From assembly GCF_021538895.1 (NCBI RefSeq), contig NZ_JADDRL010000034.1, positions 1 to 64,000 on the forward strand: a stretch of 64,000 nt of DNA, in the 5' to 3' direction. The notes under the pieces were generated by a model. That model saw only the letters and a list, made by a program, of their open reading frames with translations. It did not search any database and was not told where the DNA came from. The number at the start of each line of letters is the position of its first letter. Within the stretch, counting starts at the first letter, position 1. The DNA is from Streptomyces olivochromogenes (GTDB taxonomy: Bacteria > Actinomycetota > Actinomycetes > Streptomycetales > Streptomycetaceae). The translations under genes were made by a program, and so were the position numbers. Below, piece after piece: positions 13,473 through 22,404 of this stretch.

Positions 13473-15866
13473 GTGACGGGCTGGACCTGGGAGTACGAGG
13501 GATACGAGCCGGCGGACGAACGCCTCAGGGAGTCGCTGTGCAGCCTGGGCAACGGCTATGTCGCCATCCGCGGCGCGCTGCCCGAGTGCGCCGCGGACGA
13601 CGTGCACTATCCGGGCACCTATGTGGCCGGCTGCTACAACCGGCTCACCTCTGATGTGGCGGGACGCCGGGTCGAGAACGAGGACATGGTCAACCTGCCG
13701 AACTGGCTGCCGCTGCGGTTCCGCCTCGCCGGGCGGGAGTGGCTCACCCCGGACACCGCGCCGGTGCTCGACCACCGGCAGACGCTGCGACTGGACAGGG
13801 GACTGCTGGAGCGCCGGACCCGCTACGGGCTCGGTGCGGGCCGCGCGCTGAGCGTGCGGCAGCGGCGCCTGGTGCACATGGGCGACCCCCATCTGGCCGC
13901 CCTGCGCACCGAGTTCACCGCCGAGGGCGTCACCGGCGACCTCGGCCTGGACGTCGAGGCCGCGCTCGACGGCGGTGTCACCAACGCCGGGGTCGCACGC
14001 TACCGCGACCTGGACGGCCACCACCTGGTCCATGTGCACACCGGCAGTGCCGCCCCGGACACGGTGTGGCTGCGCTGCCGCACCCGCACCTCCGACATGG
14101 GCGTCGGCATGGCGGCCCGGCTCACCGCCGACGCCCCGGTGACCGACCGGCACGAACCGCCCCGCGCCGTGCAGCAGACGTGCCTGCGGCTGGCCCCGGG
14201 CCGCACCGTCACCGTCGACAAGACCGCCGCCGTCCACACCTCGCGCGACCGGGCGATCGGCGACCCGCTGCGCGCCGCCGTCGACCGGGTGACGGCCGCG
14301 CCCGGCTTCGACGACCTGCTGGAGACCCATCGCACGGCCTGGGACCAGCTGTGGCGCCGGGCCGCACTGGACGTCCCCGGCGAGGCGGGCCGCATCCTGC
14401 GGCTGCACCTCTTCCACGTCCTGCAGACCCTCTCCCCGCACACCGCCGATCTGGACGTCGGAGTACCGGCCCGGGGGCTGAACGGCGAGGCGTACCGCGG
14501 CCACGTCTTCTGGGACGAACTGTTCGTCCTGCCCTACCTCAACCTGCACTTCCCGGAGGTGTCACGGGCGCTCCTGCGCTACCGGCACCGGCGCCTGGAG
14601 CGGGCCCGCGCGGCGGCCCGGGCGATCGGCCGGCGCGGCGCGCTGTACCCGTGGCAGAGCGGCAGCGACGGCCGCGAGGAGACGCAGGAACTGCACCTCA
14701 ACCCCCGCTCGGGGCGCTGGCTGCCGGACCACTCCCGGCTCCAGCGGCACGTCGGCTCGGCCGTGGCCCACAACGTGTGGCGCTACTGGGAGGCGAGCGG
14801 CGACACCGAGTTCCTGCACACCCAGGGCGCGGAGATGCTGCTGCAGATCGCCCGCTTCTGGGCCGACTCGGCCGTCTACGACGACGGCCTGGGCCGGCAT
14901 CGCCTGCGGGGCGTGGTCGGCCCCGACGAGTACCACGACGCCTACCCCGGCGCGGACGGGCCCGGCCTCGACGACAACGCGTACACCAACGTCACGGCGG
15001 CGTGGGTGCTCGCCCGCGCCCTGGAGCTGCTCCCCGTCCTGCCCGAGCCGCGCCGGCGTGAACTCGTCGAGCGGACCGGCCTGGAGGACGGCGAGCTCGG
15101 GCGCTGGGAGGAGGTCTCCCGCACCCTCCACGTGCCCTTCCACGACGGTGTCATCAGCCAGTTCGAGGGCTACGCCGACCTCGCCGAACTCGACTGGGAC
15201 GCCTATCGCGCGCGGTACGGCGACATCCGGCGCCTCGACCGGATCCTGGAGGCCGAGGGCGACACGGTCAACCGCTACCGGGCGTCCAAGCAGGCGGACG
15301 TCCTGATGCTCGGCTACCTCTTCTCGCCCGCGGAACTCCGGTGCCTCTTCGAGCGGCTGGGCCACCGACTCGACGACCGGACCTGGCAGCGCACCGTCGA
15401 CTACTACCTGCCGCGCACCAGCCACGGATCGACGCTCAGCGGCCTGGTCCACGGCTGGATCCTGGCACGGGCCCGACGCGCTCGGGCGTGGGAGTTCTGC
15501 CAGGAGGCCCTGCGGGGCGACATCGCCGACGTCCAGGGCGGCACCACCGGCGAGGGCATCCACCTGGGCGCCATGGCGGGCACCCTCGACCTGGTCCAGC
15601 GCGGACTGACCGGGCTGGAGACCAGGCAGGGGGCGCTGTGGCTCGATCCCGCGCCGCTGCCCGAACTCTCGTCGTTCGGGTTCTCCCTGCGCTACCGCGG
15701 GCACTGGGGCGTACGACTGCGGTGGGAGCACGGGCTGCTGGAGGTGACGGTGCCCCCGTCCGACCGTTCACCGATCGAGCTGAGGCTGCCGGACCGCACG
15801 CTCCACGTCCGGCCGGGCGGGACGTCCCGGCTGCGGCTCGGGGACCCGGCGCCGCCCGGCGCGTGA
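13473..15866 (+). CDS. Glycoside hydrolase family 65 protein (disaccharide phosphorylase-like)
   Basis: 797 aa, typical of GH65 maltose/trehalose/kojibiose phosphorylases. The N-terminal beta-sandwich starts with the GNGYVAIRG signature. The (alpha/alpha)6 barrel contains GEAYRGHVFWDELFVLPYL and the general acid Glu486 in GVVGPDEYHDAYPG, followed by DDNAYTN. The phosphate-binding region KQADVLMLGYLF and the SHGSTLSGLVHGWI block are present. Substrate specificity cannot be assigned; a role in storage or compatible sugar turnover fits a dormancy regulon, where mycobacteria carry a similar gene (inference). The GTG at 13473 has GAGGAGG 5-6 nt upstream. No beta-phosphoglucomutase is adjacent. Confidence 0.88.
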   Translation: MTGWTWEYEGYEPADERLRESLCSLGNGYVAIRGALPECAADDVHYPGTYVAGCYNRLTSDVAGRRVENEDMVNLPNWLPLRFRLAGREWLTPDTAPVLDHRQTLRLDRGLLERRTRYGLGAGRALSVRQRRLVHMGDPHLAALRTEFTAEGVTGDLGLDVEAALDGGVTNAGVARYRDLDGHHLVHVHTGSAAPDTVWLRCRTRTSDMGVGMAARLTADAPVTDRHEPPRAVQQTCLRLAPGRTVTVDKTAAVHTSRDRAIGDPLRAAVDRVTAAPGFDDLLETHRTAWDQLWRRAALDVPGEAGRILRLHLFHVLQTLSPHTADLDVGVPARGLNGEAYRGHVFWDELFVLPYLNLHFPEVSRALLRYRHRRLERARAAARAIGRRGALYPWQSGSDGREETQELHLNPRSGRWLPDHSRLQRHVGSAVAHNVWRYWEASGDTEFLHTQGAEMLLQIARFWADSAVYDDGLGRHRLRGVVGPDEYHDAYPGADGPGLDDNAYTNVTAAWVLARALELLPVLPEPRRRELVERTGLEDGELGRWEEVSRTLHVPFHDGVISQFEGYADLAELDWDAYRARYGDIRRLDRILEAEGDTVNRYRASKQADVLMLGYLFSPAELRCLFERLGHRLDDRTWQRTVDYYLPRTSHGSTLSGLVHGWILARARRARAWEFCQEALRGDIADVQGGTTGEGIHLGAMAGTLDLVQRGLTGLETRQGALWLDPAPLPELSSFGFSLRYRGHWGVRLRWEHGLLEVTVPPSDRSPIELRLPDRTLHVRPGGTSRLRLGDPAPPGA

Positions 15867-15880
15867 CGCGAACCGCTCGG

Positions 15881-16138
15881 TCAGGCCTCTATCGGGCCGG
15901 TCAGCTGGACTATGTCGTCCGAGGCCACGTCGTGCAGGCGGACGGCGAGGTCCTCCAGGGCTCGGCTGGCGGCGAGTTCGTCACCGATCTCGGGGATCGG
16001 CCGGTCCAGCGGATTGCGCCGGGCGTGGCCCCGGCCGGTGACGGTCGCCGTGTCGCGGGTGGTCAGCACGGCACGCGCCTGCGTGTCGTCGCCGTCCTCG
16101 GTGATGAAGATCTGCACGGTCCACTGCTTGGCATCCAC
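15881..16138 (-). CDS. DUF1876 protein (Rv1738/Rv2632c-like)
   Basis: 85 aa from the GTG at 16138, supported by GGAGGTGA 7 nt upstream; a start at 16168 would add ten residues over that ribosome site and is less likely. The sequence DAKQWTVQIFITEDGDDTQARAVL, then GRGHARRNPLD and IGDELAASRALEDLAVRL, is the DUF1876 pattern. Mycobacterial relatives are strongly hypoxia-induced, and the fold resembles ribosome hibernation factors, so control of translation in dormancy is a reasonable guess. It is convergent with GH65 and diverges from the RpiB-like gene across a shared box. Confidence 0.85.
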   Translation of the reverse strand: MDAKQWTVQIFITEDGDDTQARAVLTTRDTATVTGRGHARRNPLDRPIPEIGDELAASRALEDLAVRLHDVASDDIVQLTGPIEA

Positions 16139-16201
16139 CGTGGTCACCTCCGTAGGCGAAACCCCCACTTACCAGGCTGCGCCCGCGCGCGGTCGCGGTC
16201 C

Positions 16202-16217
16202 AGAGCCGGCCGGCCCT
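16202..16217. promoter_or_regulatory. Shared DevR/OsdR-like box in divergent promoter
   Basis: AGAGCCGGCCGGCCCT: one arm mismatch. It lies 64 bp upstream of the DUF1876 start and 70 bp upstream of the RpiB-like start, so it can serve both. Confidence 0.5.
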
Positions 16218-16286
16218 TTCCGGCGCCGGGGCACCGGCGACGTTCCCGGCCCCCGCGACGGAACGGCAGGCCGTAGGCTCCGAGGC

Positions 16287-16730
16287 ATGCGGATCTCCGT
16301 CTCCTCGGACATGGACGAACCCGTGGCGCGCTTCCTCGTCGAGGAACTGCGGCGCCGCGGCCACGAGGTGCGCACGTACGGCGCGCTGGAACCCGGGGTG
16401 GACCCGCAGTGGGCGGTCTGCTCCGAGGCGGCGGCCCGTGACGTGCCCGCCGGGGCGGCGGACCTGGCCGTCGTCTGCTGCTGGACCGGCACGGGTGCCT
16501 CGATCGCCGCGAACAAGGTGCCCGGCGTACGGGCGGCCCTGTGCGCCGACGCGTACACGGCGGACGGCGCCCGCCGCTGGAACGACGCCAACGTGCTCGC
16601 CCTCAGCCTGCGCCTGACCTCCGAGCCCGTCCTCAAGGAGATCCTCGACGCCTGGTTCGCGGCCGAGCCCAGCGCGGACACCGAGGACCGCGCGAACGTG
16701 GCCCACGTCGGACGTCTCGACGCCCGCTGA
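16287..16730 (+). CDS. RpiB/LacAB-family sugar-phosphate isomerase-like protein
   Basis: 147 aa. It begins MRISVSSDMDEPVARFLVEEL and has CCWTGTGASIAANKVPGVRAAL, matching the CGTGIGxSIAANKxxGIRAA motif of ribose-5-phosphate isomerase B; the active-site cysteine region is retained as C-C-W. NDANVLALSLRLTSE matches the family NDAN block. Isomerase activity is plausible but unproven, because several dormancy-regulon relatives have drifted. The ATG lies 70 bp from the box it shares with the DUF1876 gene. Confidence 0.82.
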   Translation: MRISVSSDMDEPVARFLVEELRRRGHEVRTYGALEPGVDPQWAVCSEAAARDVPAGAADLAVVCCWTGTGASIAANKVPGVRAALCADAYTADGARRWNDANVLALSLRLTSEPVLKEILDAWFAAEPSADTEDRANVAHVGRLDAR

Positions 16731-16777
16731 CGGACCTTCGGCGGCGCGGCTCCCCGGCGGTGTTCGGTGAGCGGTGT

Positions 16778-17146
16778 TCAGTGAGCGCCGAGTCCGCCGC
16801 CGCCGAACGAGCCGCTCGTGCCCTTGCTCCAGCGCGGGCGGTCCTGCGACGTGCTGGGCTTGGTGCCGAAGTTGCCCACGTCGTACGGGGTGAGCGGGCG
16901 TTCGCCCTTGGGGATCAACGGAATCTCGTCGGGTTCCCGGTTCTCACGGATCTCGTGCACCGCGCCCTCCGGCGGCAGCTTCGGCTGCTCCTCGGGACGC
17001 GGCCGGAGCGACTCGCTGTACTTCACCCGGGAGGTCATCCAGTAACCCCCGGCGAGCACGGCCAGTACGGCGACGGCCACCACGAAGAAGAAGAGACCCA
17101 TCAACCCGCCGCTCGCCGCGGCCAGCTGTATCGATTCGGTACTCAT
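16778..17146 (-). CDS. DUF6479-type single-pass membrane protein
   Basis: 122 aa. A short N-terminus is followed by a membrane helix (about 14-36, GLMGLFFFVVAVAVLAVLAG) and a hydrophilic, Pro- and charge-rich tail ending in a flexible FGGGGLG segment. The pattern RPRPEEQPKLPPEGAVHEIRE is common in Streptomyces DUF6479 proteins of unknown function. It is convergent with the RpiB-like gene and lacks a clear DevR-like box, so it may mark the edge of the dormancy cluster. Confidence 0.78.
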   Translation of the reverse strand: MSTESIQLAAASGGLMGLFFFVVAVAVLAVLAGGYWMTSRVKYSESLRPRPEEQPKLPPEGAVHEIRENREPDEIPLIPKGERPLTPYDVGNFGTKPSTSQDRPRWSKGTSGSFGGGGLGAH

Positions 17147-17267
17147 AGGACAGGAATACCCTACTCAGAACGGGGCGAACCGGACACTTTGTGTGGTCGG
17201 TCGTCGACACAGGGTCACCGGGAAAGAGGCGGCGTTTGGTCGCGGCGACTCCGGTTACTCGCCGGGT

Positions 17268-17645
17268 GTGACACCGACGACGACTTCCCAGCAGGAGCTG
17301 TACCGGTTCCTGGAGGACCGTTTCGCGTGCGCACAGGCATGTACGGAGTGCGCCCGGGCGTGCGCGCTGCGCGCGAGCCTGATGGACCCGGGTGAGGTCG
17401 ACGGGCAGGAAGGGGTGCGGCGGCACGCCATCATGTGCGCCGAGGTGTGCGACGCGACCTGCCGCGTGCTGTCCGAGCAGAACTGCCAGGACGAGGCCGG
17501 CATCCGCATCCAGCTGGAGTGGTGCCGCACGGTCTGCGTCGAGTGCGCGCACGCCTTCGACGGACACTCCGGCGCCGAGGAGGCCGCCGCGGTGTGCCGG
17601 GCGTGCGCCAGGGCCTGCACGGACTTCATCGGGATCCTGTACTGA
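17268..17645 (+). CDS. Cysteine-rich four-helix protein (copper-storage Csp-like)
   Basis: 125 aa from the GTG at 17268. It has 14 cysteines, mostly in helical CxxxC/CxxC patterns: FACAQACTECARAC, IMCAEVCDATC, WCRTVCVECAH and VCRACARACTDF. The spacing matches the four-helix DUF326/Csp family, in which cysteines lining a bundle store Cu(I). There is no signal peptide, so it should act in the cytoplasm like Csp3. No copper transporter or CsoR gene is adjacent. A start at 17193 is possible but adds a Gly/Arg-rich extension. Metal identity is inferred. Confidence 0.8.
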   Translation: MTPTTTSQQELYRFLEDRFACAQACTECARACALRASLMDPGEVDGQEGVRRHAIMCAEVCDATCRVLSEQNCQDEAGIRIQLEWCRTVCVECAHAFDGHSGAEEAAAVCRACARACTDFIGILY

Positions 17646-17732
17646 GCCACTGCCCCGTCGCCATTCCCAATTTCTGGAACACGTTCTACGGTGTGCGCCG
17701 TCAGGACCGGCCATCGGGAGCCTGGAGGCGCC

Positions 17733-18911
17733 GTGCATCTCGACCACACGCCCGAACAGCAGCGGCTGCGCACCGAACTGCGCGCCTACTTCGCGGACCT
17801 GGTACCGGACAACGCCTATGCCCGCTACGCCGACCCGGCGGCGCAGAAGCGCTTCTACCGCGACACCATCCGGCGGCTCGGCACCGACGGCTGGCTCGGC
17901 GTGGGCTGGCCGAAGGAGTACGGCGGGCGCGGCCTGACCCCCATGGAGCAGTTCATCTTCTTCGACGAGGCCGCGCAGGCCGGCGTACCGCTGCCGCTGA
18001 TGGCGCTCAACACGGTCGGCCCGACACTCATGCGTTTCGGCACCGACGAGCAGAAGGCGTACTTCCTGCCGCGCGTCCTGTCCGGCGAGATCGACTTCGC
18101 GATCGGCTACAGCGAGCCCGACGCCGGTACCGACCTCGCCGCGCTGAAGACCCGGGCCGTACGCGACGGCGACGAGTACGTCGTCAACGGGCAGAAGATC
18201 TGGACGACCAACGGCGACACGGCGGACTGGGTGTGGCTCGCGGTGCGCACCGACCCCGCGGCGCCCCCGCACAAGGGCATCACCATGCTCCTCGTGCCGA
18301 CCTCCGACCCCGGCTACTCCTGCACCGTCATCAACACCCTCGCCTCGCACGACACGACGGCCAGCTACTACGAGAACATCCGCGTCCCCGTCTCCCGCCG
18401 GGTCGGCGCCGAGAACCAGGGCTGGCGGCTGATCACCAACCAGCTCAACCACGAGCGCGTCACCCTCGCCGCCCACGGCACCATGGCGATCCGCGCCCTG
18501 CACGACGTCCAGCGCTGGGCGATGGAGACCAAGCTGGCCGACGGCCGCCGGGTCGTCGACCTGCCCTGGGTGCGCCGCCGCCTCGCCCAGACCCACACCA
18601 GGCTGGACGCGATGAAGCTCCTCAACTGGCAGATGGTCACCGCCGTCCAGGACGGCACCCTCACCCCGCACGACGCCTCCGCGGTCAAGGTCTACGGCTC
18701 CGAGGCCCGCCGCGAGGCCTACGCCTGGCTGATGGAGATCGTCGCTGCCGCCGGCCCGCTCAGGGAGGGCTCGGCGGGCGCCGTCCTGCACGGCGAACTG
18801 GAACGCGGCTATCGCTCCGCGGTGATCTTCACCTTCGGCGGCGGCAACAACGAGATCCAGCGCGAGATCATCTCGTGGATCGGCCTGGGGATGCCGCGGG
18901 TACGGCGCTAG
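17733..18911 (+). CDS. Acyl-CoA dehydrogenase family protein
   Basis: 392 aa, normal length; FAD-dependent alpha,beta-desaturation of an acyl-CoA. The GTG at 17733 follows GGAG. Visible blocks are GWLGVGWPKEYGGRGLTPMEQ, the FAD/substrate region FAIGYSEPDAGTDLAALKTRA, GQKIWTTNGD and the C-terminal helical FTFGGGNNEIQREIISWIGLGMPR. This C-terminal form is typical of FadE17/26-like actinobacterial dehydrogenases of branched or steroid side chains. The MpaB-like gene begins 9 bp after the stop, so they are likely cotranscribed. Confidence 0.88.
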   Translation: MHLDHTPEQQRLRTELRAYFADLVPDNAYARYADPAAQKRFYRDTIRRLGTDGWLGVGWPKEYGGRGLTPMEQFIFFDEAAQAGVPLPLMALNTVGPTLMRFGTDEQKAYFLPRVLSGEIDFAIGYSEPDAGTDLAALKTRAVRDGDEYVVNGQKIWTTNGDTADWVWLAVRTDPAAPPHKGITMLLVPTSDPGYSCTVINTLASHDTTASYYENIRVPVSRRVGAENQGWRLITNQLNHERVTLAAHGTMAIRALHDVQRWAMETKLADGRRVVDLPWVRRRLAQTHTRLDAMKLLNWQMVTAVQDGTLTPHDASAVKVYGSEARREAYAWLMEIVAAAGPLREGSAGAVLHGELERGYRSAVIFTFGGGNNEIQREIISWIGLGMPRVRR

Positions 18912-18920
18912 CCTGCGGGT

Positions 18921-19790
18921 ATGCCTGCGGCCATGGGTGACCACCACATACCTGACCCCGGGCTGTTCGGACCGTCCTCGGTGACCTGGCAGATGCACGG
19001 CGACCCGATGATGTGGGTCGCCGGGATCCGGGCGCTCTACCTCCAGGCGCTGCACCCGCGCGCGGTGCGCGGCGTGCTGCAGAACTCCGACTTCCGGCGG
19101 GACGCCTGGGGCCGGCTGCTGCGCACCGCGAACTTCGTCGGTACGGCGACGTACGGCACGACCGAGGCCGCCGAACGGGCCGGAGCCCGGGTACGGAAGA
19201 TCCACAGCATGCTCCGGGTGACGGATCCGGACACGGGGGAGCGGTACGGCGTCGACGAACCCGAGCTGCTGCTGTGGGTGCACTGCGCCGAGATCGACTC
19301 CTATCTGCACGTCATGCGCCGCTCGGGCTTCGCGCTCACCGACGCGCAGGCCGACCGGTACATCGCCGAACACCGGGTCAGCGCCCGCCTGGTGGGCCTC
19401 GATCCCGACGCCGTGCCCGGTGACCGGCAGGAGATGGCCGGCTACTTCGACACGGTGCGCCCGCAACTGGCCGCGGGAGACGAGGCACGCGCGGTGGACG
19501 ACTTCCTGCTCCGTCCGCCGACGCATCCCCTGCTGGTCCCGGCGCGGGAGGTGCTGTGGCGGCGTGTGGCGCAGCTGGCGTACGCCTCTCTGCCGCCGTA
19601 CGCCCACGAGCTGTACGGCAGACCGGCCCCCGCACCCGCCACGGTCACCCGGCGACTGCGTGCCACCGGCACCGTCCTGCGCGGTGTTCCCGCACGTCTG
19701 CGCTGGCAACTCCCGCCCAAACACATCCTGCGCGCCATGGACCGACTCGGCCCAGGCGCACGCCCGGCACCGTACAAAGTCGGGCGATAG
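18921..19790 (+). CDS. Oxygenase MpaB family / DUF2236 protein
   Basis: 289 aa. Motifs of the DUF2236 (MpaB/Lcp-type) family are PSSVTWQMHGDPMMWVAGIRALYLQALHPRAVRGV, TATYGTTEAAERAGARVRKIH and LLLWVHCAEIDSYL. Relatives include latex-clearing protein, a b-type heme oxygenase, but most members are uncharacterised. No signal peptide is seen. It follows the acyl-CoA dehydrogenase by 9 bp, suggesting work on the same hydrophobic substrate class (inference). Confidence 0.82.
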   Translation: MPAAMGDHHIPDPGLFGPSSVTWQMHGDPMMWVAGIRALYLQALHPRAVRGVLQNSDFRRDAWGRLLRTANFVGTATYGTTEAAERAGARVRKIHSMLRVTDPDTGERYGVDEPELLLWVHCAEIDSYLHVMRRSGFALTDAQADRYIAEHRVSARLVGLDPDAVPGDRQEMAGYFDTVRPQLAAGDEARAVDDFLLRPPTHPLLVPAREVLWRRVAQLAYASLPPYAHELYGRPAPAPATVTRRLRATGTVLRGVPARLRWQLPPKHILRAMDRLGPGARPAPYKVGR

Positions 19791-19899
19791 GCCGCCATAC
19801 TGGACGAGCAGGGGGGTGTGTCACGGATCGGGCCGACCCGGCACGGCCGCGCCTGAAGCATCCCCCGGGGGCGGACGGCGACGGGGGCGACGGCGCGCG

Positions 19900-22128
19900 A
19901 TGGCGGACACCAGGCTGATCCAGGGCCGGTACCGGCTGCTCGACCTGATCGGGCGGGGCGGAATGGGCGAGGTGTGGCGGGCCCGTGACGAGTCCCTGGG
20001 GCGGCACGTCGCCGTGAAATGCCTCAAGCCGCTGGGCCCGCAGCACGACCAGGCCTTCACCCGCGTGCTGCGCGAGCGGTTCCGGCGCGAGGCCCGGGTG
20101 GCCGCGGCCCTCTCCCACCGCGGGGTCACGGTCGTCCACGACTTCGGCGAGTACGAGGGCGTCCTCTACCTCGTCATGGAACTCCTGGAGGGCCGCAACC
20201 TCTGCCAGATGCTGGAGGACAACAAGCACCACCCGCTGACCGTGCCGGACGTCGTCGACATCGCCGAGCAGGTCGCCGCCGCCCTCGGCTACACCCACCA
20301 GCAGGGCATCGTGCACCGGGACCTGAAACCCGCGAACATCATGCGGCTGACCGACGGCACGGTGAAGATCTGCGACTTCGGCATCGCCCGGCTCGGCCAC
20401 GACATCGGCTTCACCTCCCGGCTGACCGGCACCGGCATCGCGATGGGCACCCCGCACTACATGTCGCCGGAGCAGATCAGCGGCGGCGAGGTCGACCGGC
20501 GCAGCGACCTGTACTCGCTGGGCTGCGTGCTGTACGAGATCGCCACCGGGGTACCGCCGTTCGACCTGGACGACGCCTGGGCCATCCTCGTCGGCCACCG
20601 CGACACCCCGCCCCGCCCGCCACGCGGCCACCGCGCCGAGCTCCCCGAGTACCTGGAGCGGATCATCCTCGACCTGCTCGCCAAACGGCCGGAGCAACGC
20701 CCCGACGACGCGCGCGAGGTGGGCCGCCGGATCACGGCCGGCCGGACGGCACCCGCGTACGTGCCGACAGTGGTGACGCCCCAGCCGCGCCTCGTGCCCC
20801 CGGAGCCCACCGCCCGCGAGGTCCGGCTGCCGTCCTGGACCCGGGGCATGACCACCGGCCACAAGGCCACCGGCGCCGGGCTGCGCACCACCCCGCCGGA
20901 CGCGGCGGCCGGACTGACCACCGAGTGGACGGCCCGCCCGGCCGGCGGCCCGGCCCCGGTGCCGGTACGTTCCGGCCCGTCGCCGCAGGCCGTCACCGCG
21001 CTCGTCGGCCGGCACAACGCGGCCCTCGCGCTGGGGCGGCTCGGCCGCTGGGCCGATGCGGGCGAGGCGCACCGCGCGGTCGCCGCCGACCGCGCCCGGC
21101 TGCTCGGCGCCGACCACCCCGACACCCTCGCCAGCCGCTACGAGCTCGCCTTCACGCTCAGCCGGACCGGCCGGGCCGCCGACGCCCTGCGCGAGTACAC
21201 CGAGGTCGCCGCGGCGAGAGAGCGGGCGCTGGGCGCCGACCACCCCGACACGCTGGCCGCCCGCCAGGAAACGGCCTTCGTCCTCGGCCAGTTGGGCCGG
21301 CACTTCGACGCCCATCAGGCCTACACCGCGGTGCTGGCCGCCCGGGAACGCGCCATGGGCCCCGACCACCCCGACACCCTGCGCTGCCGCCACAACCTCG
21401 CCTTCAACCTCAGCAGACTCGGCCGCCTGGACGACTCGTACCGCATGGCCCGCGAGGTGGCCGTCGCCCGCGCCCGGGTGCTCGGCGCCAACCACCCCGA
21501 CACCCTGGTCACCCGGTACGAAGTCGCCTACGCGCTCGGTCAGTTGGGCCGCTGGGAGGAAGCCCTGCGCAGCTACCGCGAGGTCGCCGAGGCCCGTGCC
21601 CAGGCCCTCGGCCCGGACCACGCCGACACGCTCGCCGCCCGCTACGAGGTCGGCATCAGCCTCGGCCGCCTCGGCCGCAGCGCCGAGGCGCTCACGCTCT
21701 ACCGCCAACTGGTCGACGACCGCACCCGGGTGCACGGCCCGGCCCACCCCGAGACGCTGCGCGCCCGGCACGGCCTCGGCGTCAACCTCGGCCGGCTCGG
21801 CCGCTGGGAGGAAGCCCTCGCCGAGTCGCGTGACGTGTGCGCCATCCGCGGCCGGATCCTGGGCCCCGACCACCCCGACACCCTGGTCAGCCGGCGGGAG
21901 GTCGCGGTGGGCCTGGGCTGGCTCGGCCGCTGGCCGGACGCGCTCGCCGAGTACCGCCGCGTCGCCACCGCCCGTGAGCGCGTGCTCGGCGCCGACCACC
22001 CCGACACCCTCGCCAGCCGCAACGACGAGGCCCACTGCCTGGAACAGCTCGGCCGCGGCGCCGAGGCCGACGAGCTGTACCGCAGGGTGGCGGTACTGCG
22101 CCGGCAGCGGGCGTCCGGCGGCCGGTGA
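19900..22128 (+). CDS. Serine/threonine kinase with C-terminal TPR array
   Basis: 742 aa from the ATG at 19900; a GTG near 19815 after AGGGGGG is an alternative start. The kinase domain (about 8-270) has GRGGMGEVW, the ATP-anchoring Lys40, the catalytic HRDLKPANIM (Asp141), DFGIARLG and a GTPHYMSPEQ activation segment. A linker rich in Pro/Thr (about 280-365) follows, with no membrane helix, so the kinase is cytosolic. The C-terminal half is eight 42-residue kinesin-light-chain-like TPR units, each with LG[AP]DHPDTL. A hairpin terminator lies just after the stop. The target is unknown; the array should bind a protein partner. Confidence 0.92.
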   Translation: MADTRLIQGRYRLLDLIGRGGMGEVWRARDESLGRHVAVKCLKPLGPQHDQAFTRVLRERFRREARVAAALSHRGVTVVHDFGEYEGVLYLVMELLEGRNLCQMLEDNKHHPLTVPDVVDIAEQVAAALGYTHQQGIVHRDLKPANIMRLTDGTVKICDFGIARLGHDIGFTSRLTGTGIAMGTPHYMSPEQISGGEVDRRSDLYSLGCVLYEIATGVPPFDLDDAWAILVGHRDTPPRPPRGHRAELPEYLERIILDLLAKRPEQRPDDAREVGRRITAGRTAPAYVPTVVTPQPRLVPPEPTAREVRLPSWTRGMTTGHKATGAGLRTTPPDAAAGLTTEWTARPAGGPAPVPVRSGPSPQAVTALVGRHNAALALGRLGRWADAGEAHRAVAADRARLLGADHPDTLASRYELAFTLSRTGRAADALREYTEVAAARERALGADHPDTLAARQETAFVLGQLGRHFDAHQAYTAVLAARERAMGPDHPDTLRCRHNLAFNLSRLGRLDDSYRMAREVAVARARVLGANHPDTLVTRYEVAYALGQLGRWEEALRSYREVAEARAQALGPDHADTLAARYEVGISLGRLGRSAEALTLYRQLVDDRTRVHGPAHPETLRARHGLGVNLGRLGRWEEALAESRDVCAIRGRILGPDHPDTLVSRREVAVGLGWLGRWPDALAEYRRVATARERVLGADHPDTLASRNDEAHCLEQLGRGAEADELYRRVAVLRRQRASGGR
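21000..22110 (+). repeat. 126-bp tandem coding repeats (TPR units)
   Basis: Eight successive units of about 126 bp, each encoding the consensus DHPDTLxxRxExAxxLGxLGRxxEAL. Recurrent DNA such as GACCACCCCGACACCCTG marks each unit, indicating expansion by duplication. Confidence 0.8.
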
Positions 22129-22130
22129 GA

Positions 22131-22148
22131 CACCCGTCCCGACGGGTG
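22131..22148 (+). terminator. Hairpin after TPR kinase gene
   Basis: CACCCGTC paired with GACGGGTG, starting 2 bp after the kinase stop codon. Confidence 0.65.
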
Positions 22149-22404
22149 CATCACGCGCCCTGACCCGCTTCCCCCGCACGGCGTCCGGGCTGCCGCTGGC
22201 ATGTGCCCGGGGTATTTCGCCTGATTGGCGGTGCCCAGAGCCGTGCCCGGCCTGAGAGCGTGGCGCCTGTCCCGGTGGAGTCAGCCCCGGTGACCGGCCA
22301 CTCGGCCACCGGTGAGATCCCTCCCCCCCACACACACAGGCGTCGCCCGCGCCGGTTTCCCCTCTTCGGCCCCGCGACCGCCCGCACAGCACCAGGAGTC
22401 AAAC

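Noticed and set aside
21000..22110. Non-coding satellite repeat
   Set aside because: The 126-bp periodicity is explained by 42-residue TPR units in a real kinase gene.
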